From Phycisphaerales bacterium (GTDB lineage Bacteria > Planctomycetota > Phycisphaerae > Phycisphaerales > SM1A02), in assembly GCA_014238785.1 (NCBI GenBank), contig JABAAL010000047.1:17596-81595 (forward strand): a stretch of DNA of 64,000 bases, in the 5' to 3' direction. Below are positions 27,712 through 37,274 of this stretch, one piece after another. Both the position numbers and the translations under genes were made by a program. The first letter of the stretch is position 1. Each line of letters opens with the position of its first letter. The notes beneath the pieces were generated by a model. The model made no database searches, was not told where the DNA came from, and saw only the letters and a program-made list of their open reading frames with translations.

Positions 27712-28296
27712 ATGAAGAACTACACCAATACATTACTACCTGTTCGCCGTCGAGGATGGACGTTTATTGAATTGCTCGTCACTATTATGATAATGGCTAT
27801 TGCTACTTTGTTTGTTGGGCCACAAGCGAGTTCTGGTGCATCAGCATCTGGTCAATCAGCAACACGACTTGCCGTGACAGAGATACTTGCTGCGCAAATG
27901 GATGCTGTTGCACTTCAAGAATTCCGCCGTATCGCATTTTTCGTAGATGGAAGTGGCTGGTGTGTAGAGGTGCTTCAAAGCAACCAACTCAATACTCCGT
28001 ATAACGCCGCGACTGCGGAATATGCTGATGACGTATATGAGTCACAAGGTCACAATCAAAAATCCGTTATTGACTTTAATCAAGATACTCGTTTCACGAA
28101 TGTATCAATTTCATCTCCTCTTTTTGATGGGGCAAACACCAGTATCATTTTTGATCAAACCGGAGGTGTTATTGCACCGGATGGTTCACCAAGTACAGGT
28201 GGGAGTTTCGAAGTAAAAAGCGGTGACCACGCTTGGCAAGTTCTACTCGCTCCGTTAACTGGAAAAGTGACAGTTTCAAAAGTTGGTAGCTTGTAA
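27712..28296 (+). CDS. GspH-like minor pseudopilin
   Basis: This 194-residue protein begins at the ATG at 27712; the longer frame from 27682 adds an unconserved lead. It has a prepilin-type signal RRRGWTFIELLVTIMIM, with Trp instead of Phe at +1 and the conserved Glu at +5. The rest is a mostly beta-strand domain resembling GspH/FimT minor pseudopilins (IIFDQTGGVIAPDGSP). It likely primes or caps the pseudopilus. It opens a ten-plus-gene operon, and its stop codon overlaps the PilM-like start. Confidence 0.8.
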   Translation: MKNYTNTLLPVRRRGWTFIELLVTIMIMAIATLFVGPQASSGASASGQSATRLAVTEILAAQMDAVALQEFRRIAFFVDGSGWCVEVLQSNQLNTPYNAATAEYADDVYESQGHNQKSVIDFNQDTRFTNVSISSPLFDGANTSIIFDQTGGVIAPDGSPSTGGSFEVKSGDHAWQVLLAPLTGKVTVSKVGSL

Positions 28297-29351
28297 TGTT
28301 TTTATCGAAAAATAATACAAAAGGTCAAATAGGAATCGCATTCCATGATGGTGGCGTGACTATTAGTCAATGCTCTTGGAATCAAGGCAGGTATGTGCAT
28401 CCAATAGCTGCGCGGATTAATCAAAATCCTCGTGATCTTACTTCTGAAAGTTGGCAAACGTGTATCAACCAAGCAGGCATCACTGGTACGGACTGTGTAC
28501 TTTCTTTACCGCCTTCAATCGCACATCACCAAGTACTTCGACTACCAAACATGAGTGAACAGGAAGTCAAAGAGGCAGCAGCTTGGGAAATGGTAGATCG
28601 CCTTGGTGTTGAACGGTCAACGCTTCAACTTGATGCGATTCCGGTAGGTGCCGGTGGTGATGTTCTTGCAATTGCAATCGATCAACAAGTATTGTCGGGT
28701 TTACTTGACCCACTGTATGCAGCAGGTCTTAGGCCCACTGCAATTGAGCCCCAATGTATTTCTGTGGTTCGAACTTTGAGTATGTTGCACAGAAGGCAAA
28801 GTGATCTCTCAGTTGTCCAGTCAGTTCTAGATTTTGGAATGCATGATTCTGCATTTATGGTTATTGCTGGTGACTCATTGGTTTTCTATAAACATCTCGA
28901 TCACAACGGAATGCAATTGATTGAAGCGATAGCATCCAATACGGATGTTACCTTTGACCAAGCCGAACGTATGATTACGTCTTCTCAAGAAGGAGAAGAA
29001 GATGCAGACATAAGCAAAGCAGTTCGAGATGCCACACGATCTACACACGAGTCGATTACCACAGATGCGATGAAATGCATGCGGCATTACGGTGTAACAA
29101 ACCGTGGTCCAGTTTCTACTCATCTGATTGTGACTGGAAGTTCGGGTTGGAATGCCCATCTTGCAAATGTACTTGAAACATCGTGCAGCCAGGAAGTTAT
29201 ATCAGACAGGGATATTCAGCATATTCAGGCATTGCCGAGCGATATGCTATCTTCAAGTGGCTGGCATATCGCTCTTGGAGCAAGTTTGTCAAGCGTAAAC
29301 AGTCAAAGACAACGTCGTGGTAGCGACGCCACAGTAAAGGATGCAGCATGA
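28296..29351 (+). CDS. pilM: PilM-like actin-fold assembly protein
   Basis: This 351-residue cytoplasmic protein resembles PilM/GspL-cytoplasmic (actin-like ATPase) proteins. Recognisable family stretches are CVLSLPPSIAHHQVLRLP, EVKEAAAWEM and LDFGMHDSAFMVIAGDS, the last corresponding to the phosphate-binding loop. PilM binds the N-terminus of PilN and links the motor to the inner-membrane ring. The next gene (PilN-like, overlapping by 4 bases) begins with the matching MNLLPEQY peptide. Confidence 0.85.
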   Translation: MFLSKNNTKGQIGIAFHDGGVTISQCSWNQGRYVHPIAARINQNPRDLTSESWQTCINQAGITGTDCVLSLPPSIAHHQVLRLPNMSEQEVKEAAAWEMVDRLGVERSTLQLDAIPVGAGGDVLAIAIDQQVLSGLLDPLYAAGLRPTAIEPQCISVVRTLSMLHRRQSDLSVVQSVLDFGMHDSAFMVIAGDSLVFYKHLDHNGMQLIEAIASNTDVTFDQAERMITSSQEGEEDADISKAVRDATRSTHESITTDAMKCMRHYGVTNRGPVSTHLIVTGSSGWNAHLANVLETSCSQEVISDRDIQHIQALPSDMLSSSGWHIALGASLSSVNSQRQRRGSDATVKDAA

Positions 29352-29944
29352 ATTTATTGCCGGAACAGTATGTTGAGCGAAGCAAAAACAAAGCGAGAAG
29401 TAACCGAGTTTCTATTGCAATAATTATGACACTTTGCGCAGTTGCAGCAGTCGCAACCCATTCACGTATTTTGATGAACTCCTCGGTAGAACATCTTGCA
29501 ATTTCGCAATCTCGCGCGAACAGTGCTCTTGAACTTGAAGTTGATGCAACATCCTTAGAATTAAAGAAGGCGCGCTTGGAAACGTTTATCAATCGGTACA
29601 ACAACGAAAAAACAGTGTTTGCAATGGGAGACATCGTTGCAACTATCACAAACATGCTTCCAGACTCTTTCACACTAGAAGATATTTCACTGGATATAGT
29701 GCAAACCGAAAAGGGGGAGGCAATTAGTGGGCGTCTTGCTGGTTTTGCTGCAACAGATGAAACTATAGCCTCTCTTGTCTCCGCATTACAATCGCAGGAT
29801 CCGTTTGCATTTGTAAGCATGGACTACAGTAAATCTCGAACTATTCGAGGGCAGAGGGCTCGTGAGTTTAGAGTAAGTTTTTTAATTGACCTTGAAAGTG
29901 ACTGGGAAGTTTCAAGATTGGTTGTTGTTGGAGGTGTAGAATGA
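29348..29944 (+). CDS. pilN: PilN-like inner-membrane assembly protein
   Basis: This 198-residue protein has a short cytoplasmic N-terminus, MNLLPEQYVERSK, matching the INLLP motif by which PilN docks to PilM. A transmembrane helix follows (about residues 22-38), then a coiled-coil and a ferredoxin-like periplasmic domain. It overlaps the genes on both sides by 4 bases. It would form the alignment ring with the PilO-like protein encoded next. Confidence 0.8.
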   Translation: MNLLPEQYVERSKNKARSNRVSIAIIMTLCAVAAVATHSRILMNSSVEHLAISQSRANSALELEVDATSLELKKARLETFINRYNNEKTVFAMGDIVATITNMLPDSFTLEDISLDIVQTEKGEAISGRLAGFAATDETIASLVSALQSQDPFAFVSMDYSKSRTIRGQRAREFRVSFLIDLESDWEVSRLVVVGGVE

Positions 29945-30504
29945 CAGCATCACGTGAACGCTGGATGTTATTTGGCGCATTTATATTAACGGTTCTTTTT
30001 GTTTGTTTTTTTATAGTTCCAAACTATCAAAATGCAACCTTTGCATCTGCAGGTGCGATAGAGTTAGAGCTCCGAATTGAACAATTAGAACGGCGCCAAG
30101 TTGAAGTTGAAAAAATGCATCAAGATTTTGTTGCAATAAAAAATAAGATCCAGTCGGAGTGCAAATTTGTTCCAACTTCACCCGATACGGCACAAATAGT
30201 GAAAGCGCTATCTTTAGAAGTGGATGGTCAATATGTTCTTGACCAGAGTTTTACTACTGGAACATCATCTGCAAAGCTTCAAGAAGACGGTGGATTTTCA
30301 GTTCAGCCACTTGCAGTCACTCTGCATGCTGATTTTGATTCAATATTTTCAGTTATAGAAAATGTAGAATCGATGAACCGTCTCATACGAGTATCTTCAT
30401 TGCGGATTGCCGCGAAAGATGTTGAAAAGGATGGCGAAGTACCAATACTAGATGCTGCAATTGGATTGCATGCTATGTATGACAATGTTGGAGGTTTGAA
30501 ATGA
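29941..30504 (+). CDS. pilO: PilO-like inner-membrane assembly protein
   Basis: This 187-residue protein has one N-terminal transmembrane helix (FGAFILTVLFVCFFIVPNY), a coiled-coil (ELRIEQLERRQVEVEKMHQD) and a small alpha/beta domain, the layout of PilO/GspM. Sequence identity is too low for a motif-based call; the assignment relies on topology and gene order after PilM and PilN. Confidence 0.7.
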   Translation: MTASRERWMLFGAFILTVLFVCFFIVPNYQNATFASAGAIELELRIEQLERRQVEVEKMHQDFVAIKNKIQSECKFVPTSPDTAQIVKALSLEVDGQYVLDQSFTTGTSSAKLQEDGGFSVQPLAVTLHADFDSIFSVIENVESMNRLIRVSSLRIAAKDVEKDGEVPILDAAIGLHAMYDNVGGLK

Positions 30505-31031
30505 ATAAGAAAATGAGATTAATATGGCAACGATTGATAGCGGATCGAAGACGATTTGGTTTATTTTGTATGTTATTGTTTGTTGGGTTACTTCTTTGGG
30601 CAAGAATAATTGTTATCGCAAGGCCGTCCCGAACAGCAGTTGCTGAACCAATGGTTGAAGCATCCGTAGCAACTTTGGTAGCGACAAAGCACATTTCAAT
30701 ACCAGTTGTATTCGAAACGCATCCAGCAAAGAATCCATTTTTAATCGATGATGCATCGTTTCCTTCTCAGAATACGACGACCGATAATACTTCAATGCAA
30801 TCTACCAATGTAGGCGTAAAAGCAGAGCAGGACATTGTAGATGGCCTTACTCTTGAAGCTATTATGGGCAAAATGGCAATGATCAACGGTCGAGTGATTC
30901 AGCAAGGCGAGGTTGTGTTTGTGCAGAATATTCCAGATCCCCTTCGATTAGTCGAATTATCGGGGCGTTCAGTTATCATTTCAGCTGGAAATCGACGATA
31001 TGAACTAACAATAGTGCCCCCTCGCCGCTGA
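30501..31031 (+). CDS. PilP/GspC-like periplasmic linker protein
   Basis: This 176-residue protein has a basic N-terminus, one transmembrane helix (FGLFCMLLFVGLLLWARI) and a Pro/Ser/Thr-rich linker. Its C-terminal beta domain (LEAIMGKMAMINGRVIQQG and SVIISAGNRRYELTI) resembles the HR domain of GspC or the PilP beta-sandwich. These proteins connect the inner-membrane ring to the secretin. Position directly before the secretin supports the call. I cannot separate PilP from GspC by sequence. Confidence 0.65.
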   Translation: MNKKMRLIWQRLIADRRRFGLFCMLLFVGLLLWARIIVIARPSRTAVAEPMVEASVATLVATKHISIPVVFETHPAKNPFLIDDASFPSQNTTTDNTSMQSTNVGVKAEQDIVDGLTLEAIMGKMAMINGRVIQQGEVVFVQNIPDPLRLVELSGRSVIISAGNRRYELTIVPPRR

Positions 31032-31037
31032 TGGTAT

Positions 31038-31061
31038 GGGTGCCTGCATGGAGACGCACCC
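31038..31061 (+). promoter_or_regulatory. Hairpin with ribosome-binding site in its loop, before the secretin start
   Basis: Arms GGGTGC (31038-31043) and GCACCC (31056-31061) pair around a 12-base loop that contains GGAG. The right arm abuts the GTG start at 31062. Such a structure could limit translation of the secretin relative to its neighbours. It is short, so chance cannot be excluded. Confidence 0.4.
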
Positions 31062-32744
31062 GTGAAATACTCACTCTACACTCTATTGTTCTCATTACTT
31101 TTTCTAGCGCCACTGTCGACTGCACAAGAAGCAACGGAAGAAGTAGTGATAGACGAATTTGGAACCGTTGACCTCGTTGTTAATGAAACAGAAGTAACGC
31201 AAGTTCTTGAAATGCTTGCAATCCAAAGTCGCAAAAATATCATTGCCTCTAATAGTGTGACTGGTGCAGTATCGGCGAATCTCTACGACGTGACCTTTAA
31301 TGAAGCGCTTGATGCGGTTCTTCGAGTTAATGGATTTGGGTATATTGAAGAGGGAAACTTTGTTTATGTGTACACAATTGAAGAACTCGATACAATTGAA
31401 AAAGCTAGGCGTAAGACTGAAAGCAGAATTTTTGAACTTCAATATTTATCTGCTGCAGACGCAGATGAGTTTGTCAAACCACTATTATCTGATGAAGGCA
31501 AGGCAGCATTTCGCGGTGATGTCAAAGCCGGGTACAAGCCAACATTAACAGATGGTGGTGGAGATAGTTATGCATGGGCAAGTAAACTTGTAATAAACGA
31601 TTATCCTGAACATCTTAAAATTATCGCGACATTGTTAGCCGATCTCGACACTGCGCCTACACAAGTAGTGGTTGAATGTACTGTCGTGCAAACAAAAGTA
31701 ACAGAGGATAACGAATTTGGAGTTGACTTCACTGCTTTGTCAAACATAGCAATCGGACAAGTTGCACTTCCTTTACTGGCAGCAGAGTCCGTTATTCTCG
31801 GCCTTGATGAGGTCAGAGGTAAAAGGACGGAAGTAGTTACTTCTACAGTCGGAAATACGGAGCTACCTATTGCAGGGGGACTTAAAGCAGGAATTATCAA
31901 GGATCATGTCGGCGCTTTTTTGAAAGTGCTTGATTCAGTCGTTGATACTACTGTAATGGCTCGTCCAAGAATCACATGTTTGAATAGGCAGCGAGCTGAA
32001 GTGCTCATTGGTAAACGCGTTGGATATTTATCATCTACACAAACCGAAACAAGCACCATACAAACAGTGGAGTTTCTTGATACAGGTATTCAGCTCGTAT
32101 TTAGGCCATTTATTTCACCCGAGGGCATGATTAGAATGGAGATTCATCCTAATGTTTCATTTTCACAATTACGCACGGATGCTGGGCAGAGCATCCCAGA
32201 CGAAATTACACAACAAGTAATGACAAACGTTCGTTGCAGGAATGGCGAAACAATTATCTTAGGTGGATTGTTTAGAGAGTCAACGCAAATTCAGCGGAAT
32301 CAAGTCCCGTTTCTTGGAGATATTCCAATCATTGGCCTCGCGTTCCGCGGACAAGACGACGCAATTGAAAAAGAAGAAATTATTTTTCTTTTAACTCCGA
32401 CAATTATTCCTGACGAACGACTTTGGGAAGCGGGTAAGGATTCGCTCGAAATAGTTGAGTCAGTGCGTGTTGGAGCTCGCGCGGGGTTACTTCCATTTAG
32501 CAGTGAGCAAATTACTGCAAATTACAATCGCGACGCATTAAATGCCTACCGTGTTGGTGAATTAGATAATGCGTTGTATTGGTCAAATTTATCTCTGCGC
32601 AATACGACAGAACAACCAGAAATGATTCGCTTGCGAGAAAAAATTACAAACGAAAAAGAATCTGTTTGGGAACGTGATTTACTTCAAAATCTTTTGCAGC
32701 GGGAAAAAGAACTCGCGCAAGCAGATTTGGAGGCACAGCAATGA
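31062..32744 (+). CDS. Secretin (GspD/PilQ family)
   Basis: This 560-residue outer-membrane pore protein starts with GTG and has a signal peptide (SLYTLLFSLLFLAPLSTAQ). An N-terminal STN/N0-like domain (VVNETEVTQVLEMLAIQSR) and further N domains precede the secretin core, whose conserved block includes the VAFxPxI-type segment LVFRPFISPEGMIRMEIHP and RNGETIILGGLF, then PFLGDIPIIGLAFR. The tail after about residue 470 has a helical, TPR-like stretch (NAYRVGELDNALYWSN), which is unusual for a secretin. It forms the outer-membrane exit for the pseudopilus or its cargo. Confidence 0.93.
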   Translation: MKYSLYTLLFSLLFLAPLSTAQEATEEVVIDEFGTVDLVVNETEVTQVLEMLAIQSRKNIIASNSVTGAVSANLYDVTFNEALDAVLRVNGFGYIEEGNFVYVYTIEELDTIEKARRKTESRIFELQYLSAADADEFVKPLLSDEGKAAFRGDVKAGYKPTLTDGGGDSYAWASKLVINDYPEHLKIIATLLADLDTAPTQVVVECTVVQTKVTEDNEFGVDFTALSNIAIGQVALPLLAAESVILGLDEVRGKRTEVVTSTVGNTELPIAGGLKAGIIKDHVGAFLKVLDSVVDTTVMARPRITCLNRQRAEVLIGKRVGYLSSTQTETSTIQTVEFLDTGIQLVFRPFISPEGMIRMEIHPNVSFSQLRTDAGQSIPDEITQQVMTNVRCRNGETIILGGLFRESTQIQRNQVPFLGDIPIIGLAFRGQDDAIEKEEIIFLLTPTIIPDERLWEAGKDSLEIVESVRVGARAGLLPFSSEQITANYNRDALNAYRVGELDNALYWSNLSLRNTTEQPEMIRLREKITNEKESVWERDLLQNLLQREKELAQADLEAQQ

Positions 32745-33949
32745 ATCGATTAGTTGCAATTATTGGTGTTGTGATTTTGACAGGATGCGCTGGACCTACA
32801 AAGTCAGGCAAAGAGGCAAGAATCAAAGCGCATAGCAGAATGGATGTCGTGAATGCAAATCTTGCGGCACAACAAGCAATGCAACAATTCGAAGTAGGAC
32901 AGCTAAAAGCAGCAATTGAAACCATAGACGCTGCAATTGAACGCTTCGAAGCAAATGCCGAGTACCACCTCCTTCGAGGAAGAATTTTATTAGAACAGCA
33001 TAAATTAGATGCTGCAAATAAAGCACTTATCCGCTCTATAGAATTAGATCCAACGAATGCAGAACCACACTATTTTATAGGAATTTTATATCAACGATGG
33101 TCTGATGATGCCTCTGCATTAGCTTCTTACAAAAAAGCAATGGAATGTAATGAGACACACCCACAATTTTTACTTGCTGCAGCAGAATCTTACGTTGCCC
33201 TTGGGCAAATGGAAGAAGCAATTGCTCTTTTAGATAATTCAGGAAAAGAATTTCAACATCAACCGTCGGTGATGGCTTTAATTGGTCACATTCATTTGCG
33301 AAATGGCAACCCGAAAGAAGCATCGAAGTTTTTATCTAATTCACGATTACTTGGCAATGATGACACGGAAGTATTAACCCTGCTTGCAACAGCTCAATAC
33401 AATGCAGGTGAATATGCTCAGTGTTTATCAACTCTTGTGCAGTTGGAGCAATTTTTTGAACTGTCTTACACTTTTCAACGTTTTCGAGGCAAGTGTTTAG
33501 CGGCAACAGGTCGCCAAATTCAAGGCAGAGATATTTGCCTGAAGGTAACAAAGCAAACACCCGACGACGCTGGTGCTTGGGTGGATCTTGGCTTCATCGC
33601 TTGGGAAATGGGTGATTACAAGAGAGTGGCGAGATGTGGCAAGAAAATTAGTGAGCTTGAACCCGATTATGCAGAGGGGCCGTTGTTTGAAGGCATCGCT
33701 GCTTTGCATGAAGGGGACGTGAATAATGGGATGAAATTACTCGCGCAAGCACAGTCCGATAACACCTTTAATGGCATTGATTCCTTGCTTCAATGTTATA
33801 GAAAATCAACAAAATTAAGTGTACAAACGCCAATTACACCGAATATGAGGGCAAATTTAGTCGAAGGTGCTCTTGGACATCCAGTTGCGCAGGTTGAGAA
33901 AAACTTGCCAATTGTGGGTGTTGCTCAAGATTACCCTCTTGCCCCCTAG
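32741..33949 (+). CDS. TPR lipoprotein (pilotin-like)
   Basis: This 402-residue protein has a lipoprotein signal peptide (VVILTGCAG, Cys about residue 12) and then a row of tetratricopeptide repeats (AEYHLLRGRILLEQHKLDAA and EPHYFIGILYQRWSDDASAL among others). PilF/PilW-type TPR lipoproteins help secretins insert into the outer membrane. Overlap by 4 bases with the secretin gene makes that role likely here, although this protein is longer than known pilotins. Confidence 0.82.
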   Translation: MNRLVAIIGVVILTGCAGPTKSGKEARIKAHSRMDVVNANLAAQQAMQQFEVGQLKAAIETIDAAIERFEANAEYHLLRGRILLEQHKLDAANKALIRSIELDPTNAEPHYFIGILYQRWSDDASALASYKKAMECNETHPQFLLAAAESYVALGQMEEAIALLDNSGKEFQHQPSVMALIGHIHLRNGNPKEASKFLSNSRLLGNDDTEVLTLLATAQYNAGEYAQCLSTLVQLEQFFELSYTFQRFRGKCLAATGRQIQGRDICLKVTKQTPDDAGAWVDLGFIAWEMGDYKRVARCGKKISELEPDYAEGPLFEGIAALHEGDVNNGMKLLAQAQSDNTFNGIDSLLQCYRKSTKLSVQTPITPNMRANLVEGALGHPVAQVEKNLPIVGVAQDYPLAP

Positions 33950-33994
33950 ACGTGATCGTCGACTTGGGCATGAACAACCCAAGCAAGGCGCCAC

Positions 33995-35254
33995 GTGTTT
34001 ACTGACCCAATTTCAATCCTACTCTTTACCGTAACACTGCTCTTAGCAGCGATGTCGATTATTGTTGCATTGAAATTGAAAGCGCGCGAATCGGCAGCGG
34101 TTGTTGCGATGCAAATTGCGAAACAGGATGCAGAAGAAGCGTGTTACGCTCTTGACTCCGCAAAAATTCATGCTTGTATTGATCGCACTCATAGGCGACA
34201 AGTTGAATCCGTTTTTAATGTTCTTCGTGATGCTGTAATTGTTATTGATGCACATGGGGAAGTTTTGCACGTCAATGAAATTGCATCAGGATTACTAAAC
34301 GTGTCAATAGAATCTGCAACTGGAAAACCGATTACTGAAGTCGTTGTGGATCACCAACTTGCTTCGACTATATCTGATGCTCGAAGTGGGCTGCCAAAAG
34401 AAGGCCGGCAGTACGAACAAGAAATAAAGAATGACGAAGAAACGGTGGCATACGAGGTTCATCTGCAATCGGTGGGGCATCAGGATGAAGCGATGCATGC
34501 AGTTGTAACAGTGCTTCGCGACTTGTCACGTGAGAGAGAAATTGCCCGTCTCAAGAGTGATTTTGTTTCTAAGGCAAGTCATGAACTTAGGACTCCTCTT
34601 TCGTCCATCTCAGCATATATTGAAATGCTTGTTGATGGAGATGCACAAAACGAAGAAACGCGACAGGAGTTTTACGGTGTAATTACAACGGAAACACAAC
34701 GTCTTCAGCGAATGATAAATAACTTGCTGAACATCAGTCAAATCGAAGCTGGGCTGATGCATATTGATCGAATACGGGTGGACTTTCAAGAACTTGTTGA
34801 GCGCGCCGTTACAAATATGAAACCGCAAGCACAAGAGAAAAATCTGGAAATTCATTCTCAAATCGCAGAGGTTGATTTGTCGATTGTTGGAGATGGCGAC
34901 ATGCTCTATCAGGTTATTGTTAACCTTCTTTCGAATGCAATTAAATACACGCCTGAAGGTGGTCGTATTACTGTTGCTGCAGATACCGACAACCTGACTA
35001 GAAGTTTACATTTCAGTGTATCTGATACGGGTCTTGGTATTGCTCCAGATCAAACGGACAAAGTATTTGATAAGTTTTATCGTGTAGAAAATTATCGACA
35101 CGTTGCACAGGGCACGGGTCTTGGACTAAACCTTTGCAGGCATATAGTAGAAACATTACACAGTGGACAAATTGGCCTGGAATCAACTCTGGGCATGGGT
35201 TCTAAATTTTGGTTCTCTATTCCATCAGAACGAGGTCAACGAAAGGCAGCATGA
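33995..35254 (+). CDS. PAS-containing sensor histidine kinase
   Basis: This 419-residue protein starts with GTG. It has one N-terminal transmembrane helix, a PAS domain (about residues 65-175), a HisKA domain with the phosphorylated His in SKASHELRTPLSSI, and an ATPase domain. The N box is NLLSNAIKYTPEGG, with DTGLGIAPDQ and GTGLGLNLCR for the G boxes. The PAS domain probably senses a signal at the membrane. The next gene (ATGA overlap) encodes its likely receiver. Presence inside the pilus/secretion operon suggests control of that system. A 6-bp hairpin (CTTGGG/CCCAAG, 33964-33984) precedes the start. Confidence 0.93.
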   Translation: MFTDPISILLFTVTLLLAAMSIIVALKLKARESAAVVAMQIAKQDAEEACYALDSAKIHACIDRTHRRQVESVFNVLRDAVIVIDAHGEVLHVNEIASGLLNVSIESATGKPITEVVVDHQLASTISDARSGLPKEGRQYEQEIKNDEETVAYEVHLQSVGHQDEAMHAVVTVLRDLSREREIARLKSDFVSKASHELRTPLSSISAYIEMLVDGDAQNEETRQEFYGVITTETQRLQRMINNLLNISQIEAGLMHIDRIRVDFQELVERAVTNMKPQAQEKNLEIHSQIAEVDLSIVGDGDMLYQVIVNLLSNAIKYTPEGGRITVAADTDNLTRSLHFSVSDTGLGIAPDQTDKVFDKFYRVENYRHVAQGTGLGLNLCRHIVETLHSGQIGLESTLGMGSKFWFSIPSERGQRKAA

Positions 35255-35661
35255 CAAAAGCGCATACCATTTTAATTGTTGATGACGAAGCGCATATTTT
35301 GCAAGTGCTTTCTCTGAAATTACGCAATTGTGGATATTCCATTACGACTGCAGTTGATGGAGAAGATGCGTTGTATCAAGTAAAGACGTGCTTACCAGAC
35401 CTTATTATTACAGATGTGCAAATGCCCTATATGAATGGGCTCGAATTTGCCCATGAATTATCAAAAGATAGCAAGACTGCACACATTCCTGTTGTAGTGC
35501 TAACAGCAAGAGGTCATACGCTCGAAACTAGTGATACGGATATACCGAACGTACGGAAGGTGTTAAGTAAGCCATTCAGTCCTCGGGGGATTGCCGAATT
35601 ATGCGAACAACTGCTTGCAAATGTACCAATCCGTGCTTCAGAAAAGCGAGATGCTGCATGA
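35251..35661 (+). CDS. Single-domain response regulator
   Basis: The true start is the ATG at 35251, overlapping the kinase stop codon. The 136-residue protein is a bare receiver domain: acidic pair in LIVDDEAHIL, phospho-acceptor Asp in IITDVQMPYMNG, Thr in VVVLTARG and Lys in VLSKPFSP. With no output domain, it must act by protein contact, perhaps on the HD-GYP protein encoded next (ATGA overlap) or on the motor ATPase. Confidence 0.93.
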   Translation: MTKAHTILIVDDEAHILQVLSLKLRNCGYSITTAVDGEDALYQVKTCLPDLIITDVQMPYMNGLEFAHELSKDSKTAHIPVVVLTARGHTLETSDTDIPNVRKVLSKPFSPRGIAELCEQLLANVPIRASEKRDAA

Positions 35662-37274
35662 ACGTAACTAACTTTACATCACCTACGAATACTGTTCCTT
35701 CAAAATTTACAACATTGATGCGAGATGCTGGGATGGTTATGTTGCACTGCGATTCAAAGGGAAGACTTGTTTCAAGCGAACAGAGCGATTGGCTTATTGA
35801 TCTATTAAGCGCATCGCCCCTTGTGCGCCTTGCGATCACAACAAACTGTGCGACATGGAATACACAAGATATTTTGCAAATATCTGAAGCTTTTCAAGGT
35901 GTTTGGCTTGTGCCGGCACGAAAAACAAACAGTCGTCGCGATGGTGGTTTTGTAATCGGCGTAATTGTGACGGATGCACTTTGCACGAGCGAGTATATCC
36001 ATGCCCTTTGCCAAGCTAGCGGTGCTGATACCACAGTAATTAAAGACATGTTGCTTTCTTTGTCGCCTGTAGCGTCACACGATGTTAAAAGAATTGCCTC
36101 CATGTTTCAATTTGCATGGAATGCTCAATCAGCGAGTGATTTGAATCAGTCCACTATGGAGTCAATCGGCCAAGAGCTTGCTGACTCATATGAAGAGATT
36201 AATTTGCTTTACACAATTACAGGTAGCATGAATTCAGTGAAAAATCCAAAGCGATTTATTGAACTTGCATGCAACGAACTTCTTCAAACACTTCCGTACG
36301 AATGGATTGGAGTACAATTTCGTATAGGCGACCGCCTTCCACGAATTGGTAGTGAGCTTGTTTTTGCAGGCAATGCACCAGCAGAAGTTTCTGAGTACGT
36401 TTGCTCTATTACAAACGATATTGGAAATACGCCAATAATCTCGAACGGTGATGACCTTGTTTCAAATCGTCTTGGAAAGGCAACGATCATCGAGCCAATT
36501 TTGAGTGATGGTGATGTTATTGGTGTTCTCGTTGCGGCAAATAAACAAGGAAATGATTCGGAAGCATCCTCGGTTGATATTAAATTATTGTCCGCTACAG
36601 CGGCACAAATCGCTATTTTCCTTGAAAATGCCCTTTTATACGAAGATTTAAGCGCTACATTCCTCGGAACACTCGAAGCATTAACTGCCTCAATTGATGC
36701 GAAAGATAAGTACACCAGTGGCCATTCTCTACGGGTGGCATTATTAACCGCACAACTTGCTGAAGAAGCTGGTCTTGATGCAGAGCAGGTCGATCGATAT
36801 CGCATTGCTGGCTTAGTGCATGACATTGGAAAGATAGGCGTTCCAGAACATGTCCTTGCTAAAAAGGGTGGCTTGACGAGCGGGGAGTTTGCTGAGATTC
36901 AAAAGCATCCTGAAATTGGAGCGAAGATCCTAAAAGATATCCCTCAGATGGAAGACATTCTTGGTGGCGTTTTGCACCATCATGAGAAATTTGGTGGGGG
37001 TGGTTATCCACATGGAATTTCAGGAAATGACATTCCGCTTGTTGCTCGGATGATTTCACTTGCCGATACGTTTGACGCGATGTCATCGAGTAGGACCTAC
37101 CGCAACGCAATGAACAGGAATTCGGTTCTAGACGAAATGAAACGAGTTGTTGGCTCCCAGTTTGATCCAGAACTCGCAGAACTATTCTTCGCACTTGATT
37201 TTTCAAAGTGGGAACAATTGATGATTGAGCACCATGTAGGTCGTCCTATAACTAACCAAAGGAACGCAGCATGA
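35658..37274 (+). CDS. GAF/HD-GYP protein, probable c-di-GMP phosphodiesterase
   Basis: This 538-residue protein starts at the ATG at 35658. It has an N-terminal segment without clear family match, a GAF-like domain (about residues 185-340, containing EPILSDGDVIGVLVAANK) and a C-terminal HD-GYP domain. HDIGKIGVPEHVL and HHHEKFGGGGYPHG carry the HD and GYP signatures with the metal ligands in place. Such enzymes hydrolyse cyclic di-GMP. The canonical HHExxDGxGYP has Asp, whereas here the residue before GG is Gly, a mild deviation. Cotranscription with kinase, receiver, STAS and GspE suggests control of pilus/secretion by c-di-GMP. Confidence 0.92.
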   Translation: MNVTNFTSPTNTVPSKFTTLMRDAGMVMLHCDSKGRLVSSEQSDWLIDLLSASPLVRLAITTNCATWNTQDILQISEAFQGVWLVPARKTNSRRDGGFVIGVIVTDALCTSEYIHALCQASGADTTVIKDMLLSLSPVASHDVKRIASMFQFAWNAQSASDLNQSTMESIGQELADSYEEINLLYTITGSMNSVKNPKRFIELACNELLQTLPYEWIGVQFRIGDRLPRIGSELVFAGNAPAEVSEYVCSITNDIGNTPIISNGDDLVSNRLGKATIIEPILSDGDVIGVLVAANKQGNDSEASSVDIKLLSATAAQIAIFLENALLYEDLSATFLGTLEALTASIDAKDKYTSGHSLRVALLTAQLAEEAGLDAEQVDRYRIAGLVHDIGKIGVPEHVLAKKGGLTSGEFAEIQKHPEIGAKILKDIPQMEDILGGVLHHHEKFGGGGYPHGISGNDIPLVARMISLADTFDAMSSSRTYRNAMNRNSVLDEMKRVVGSQFDPELAELFFALDFSKWEQLMIEHHVGRPITNQRNAA

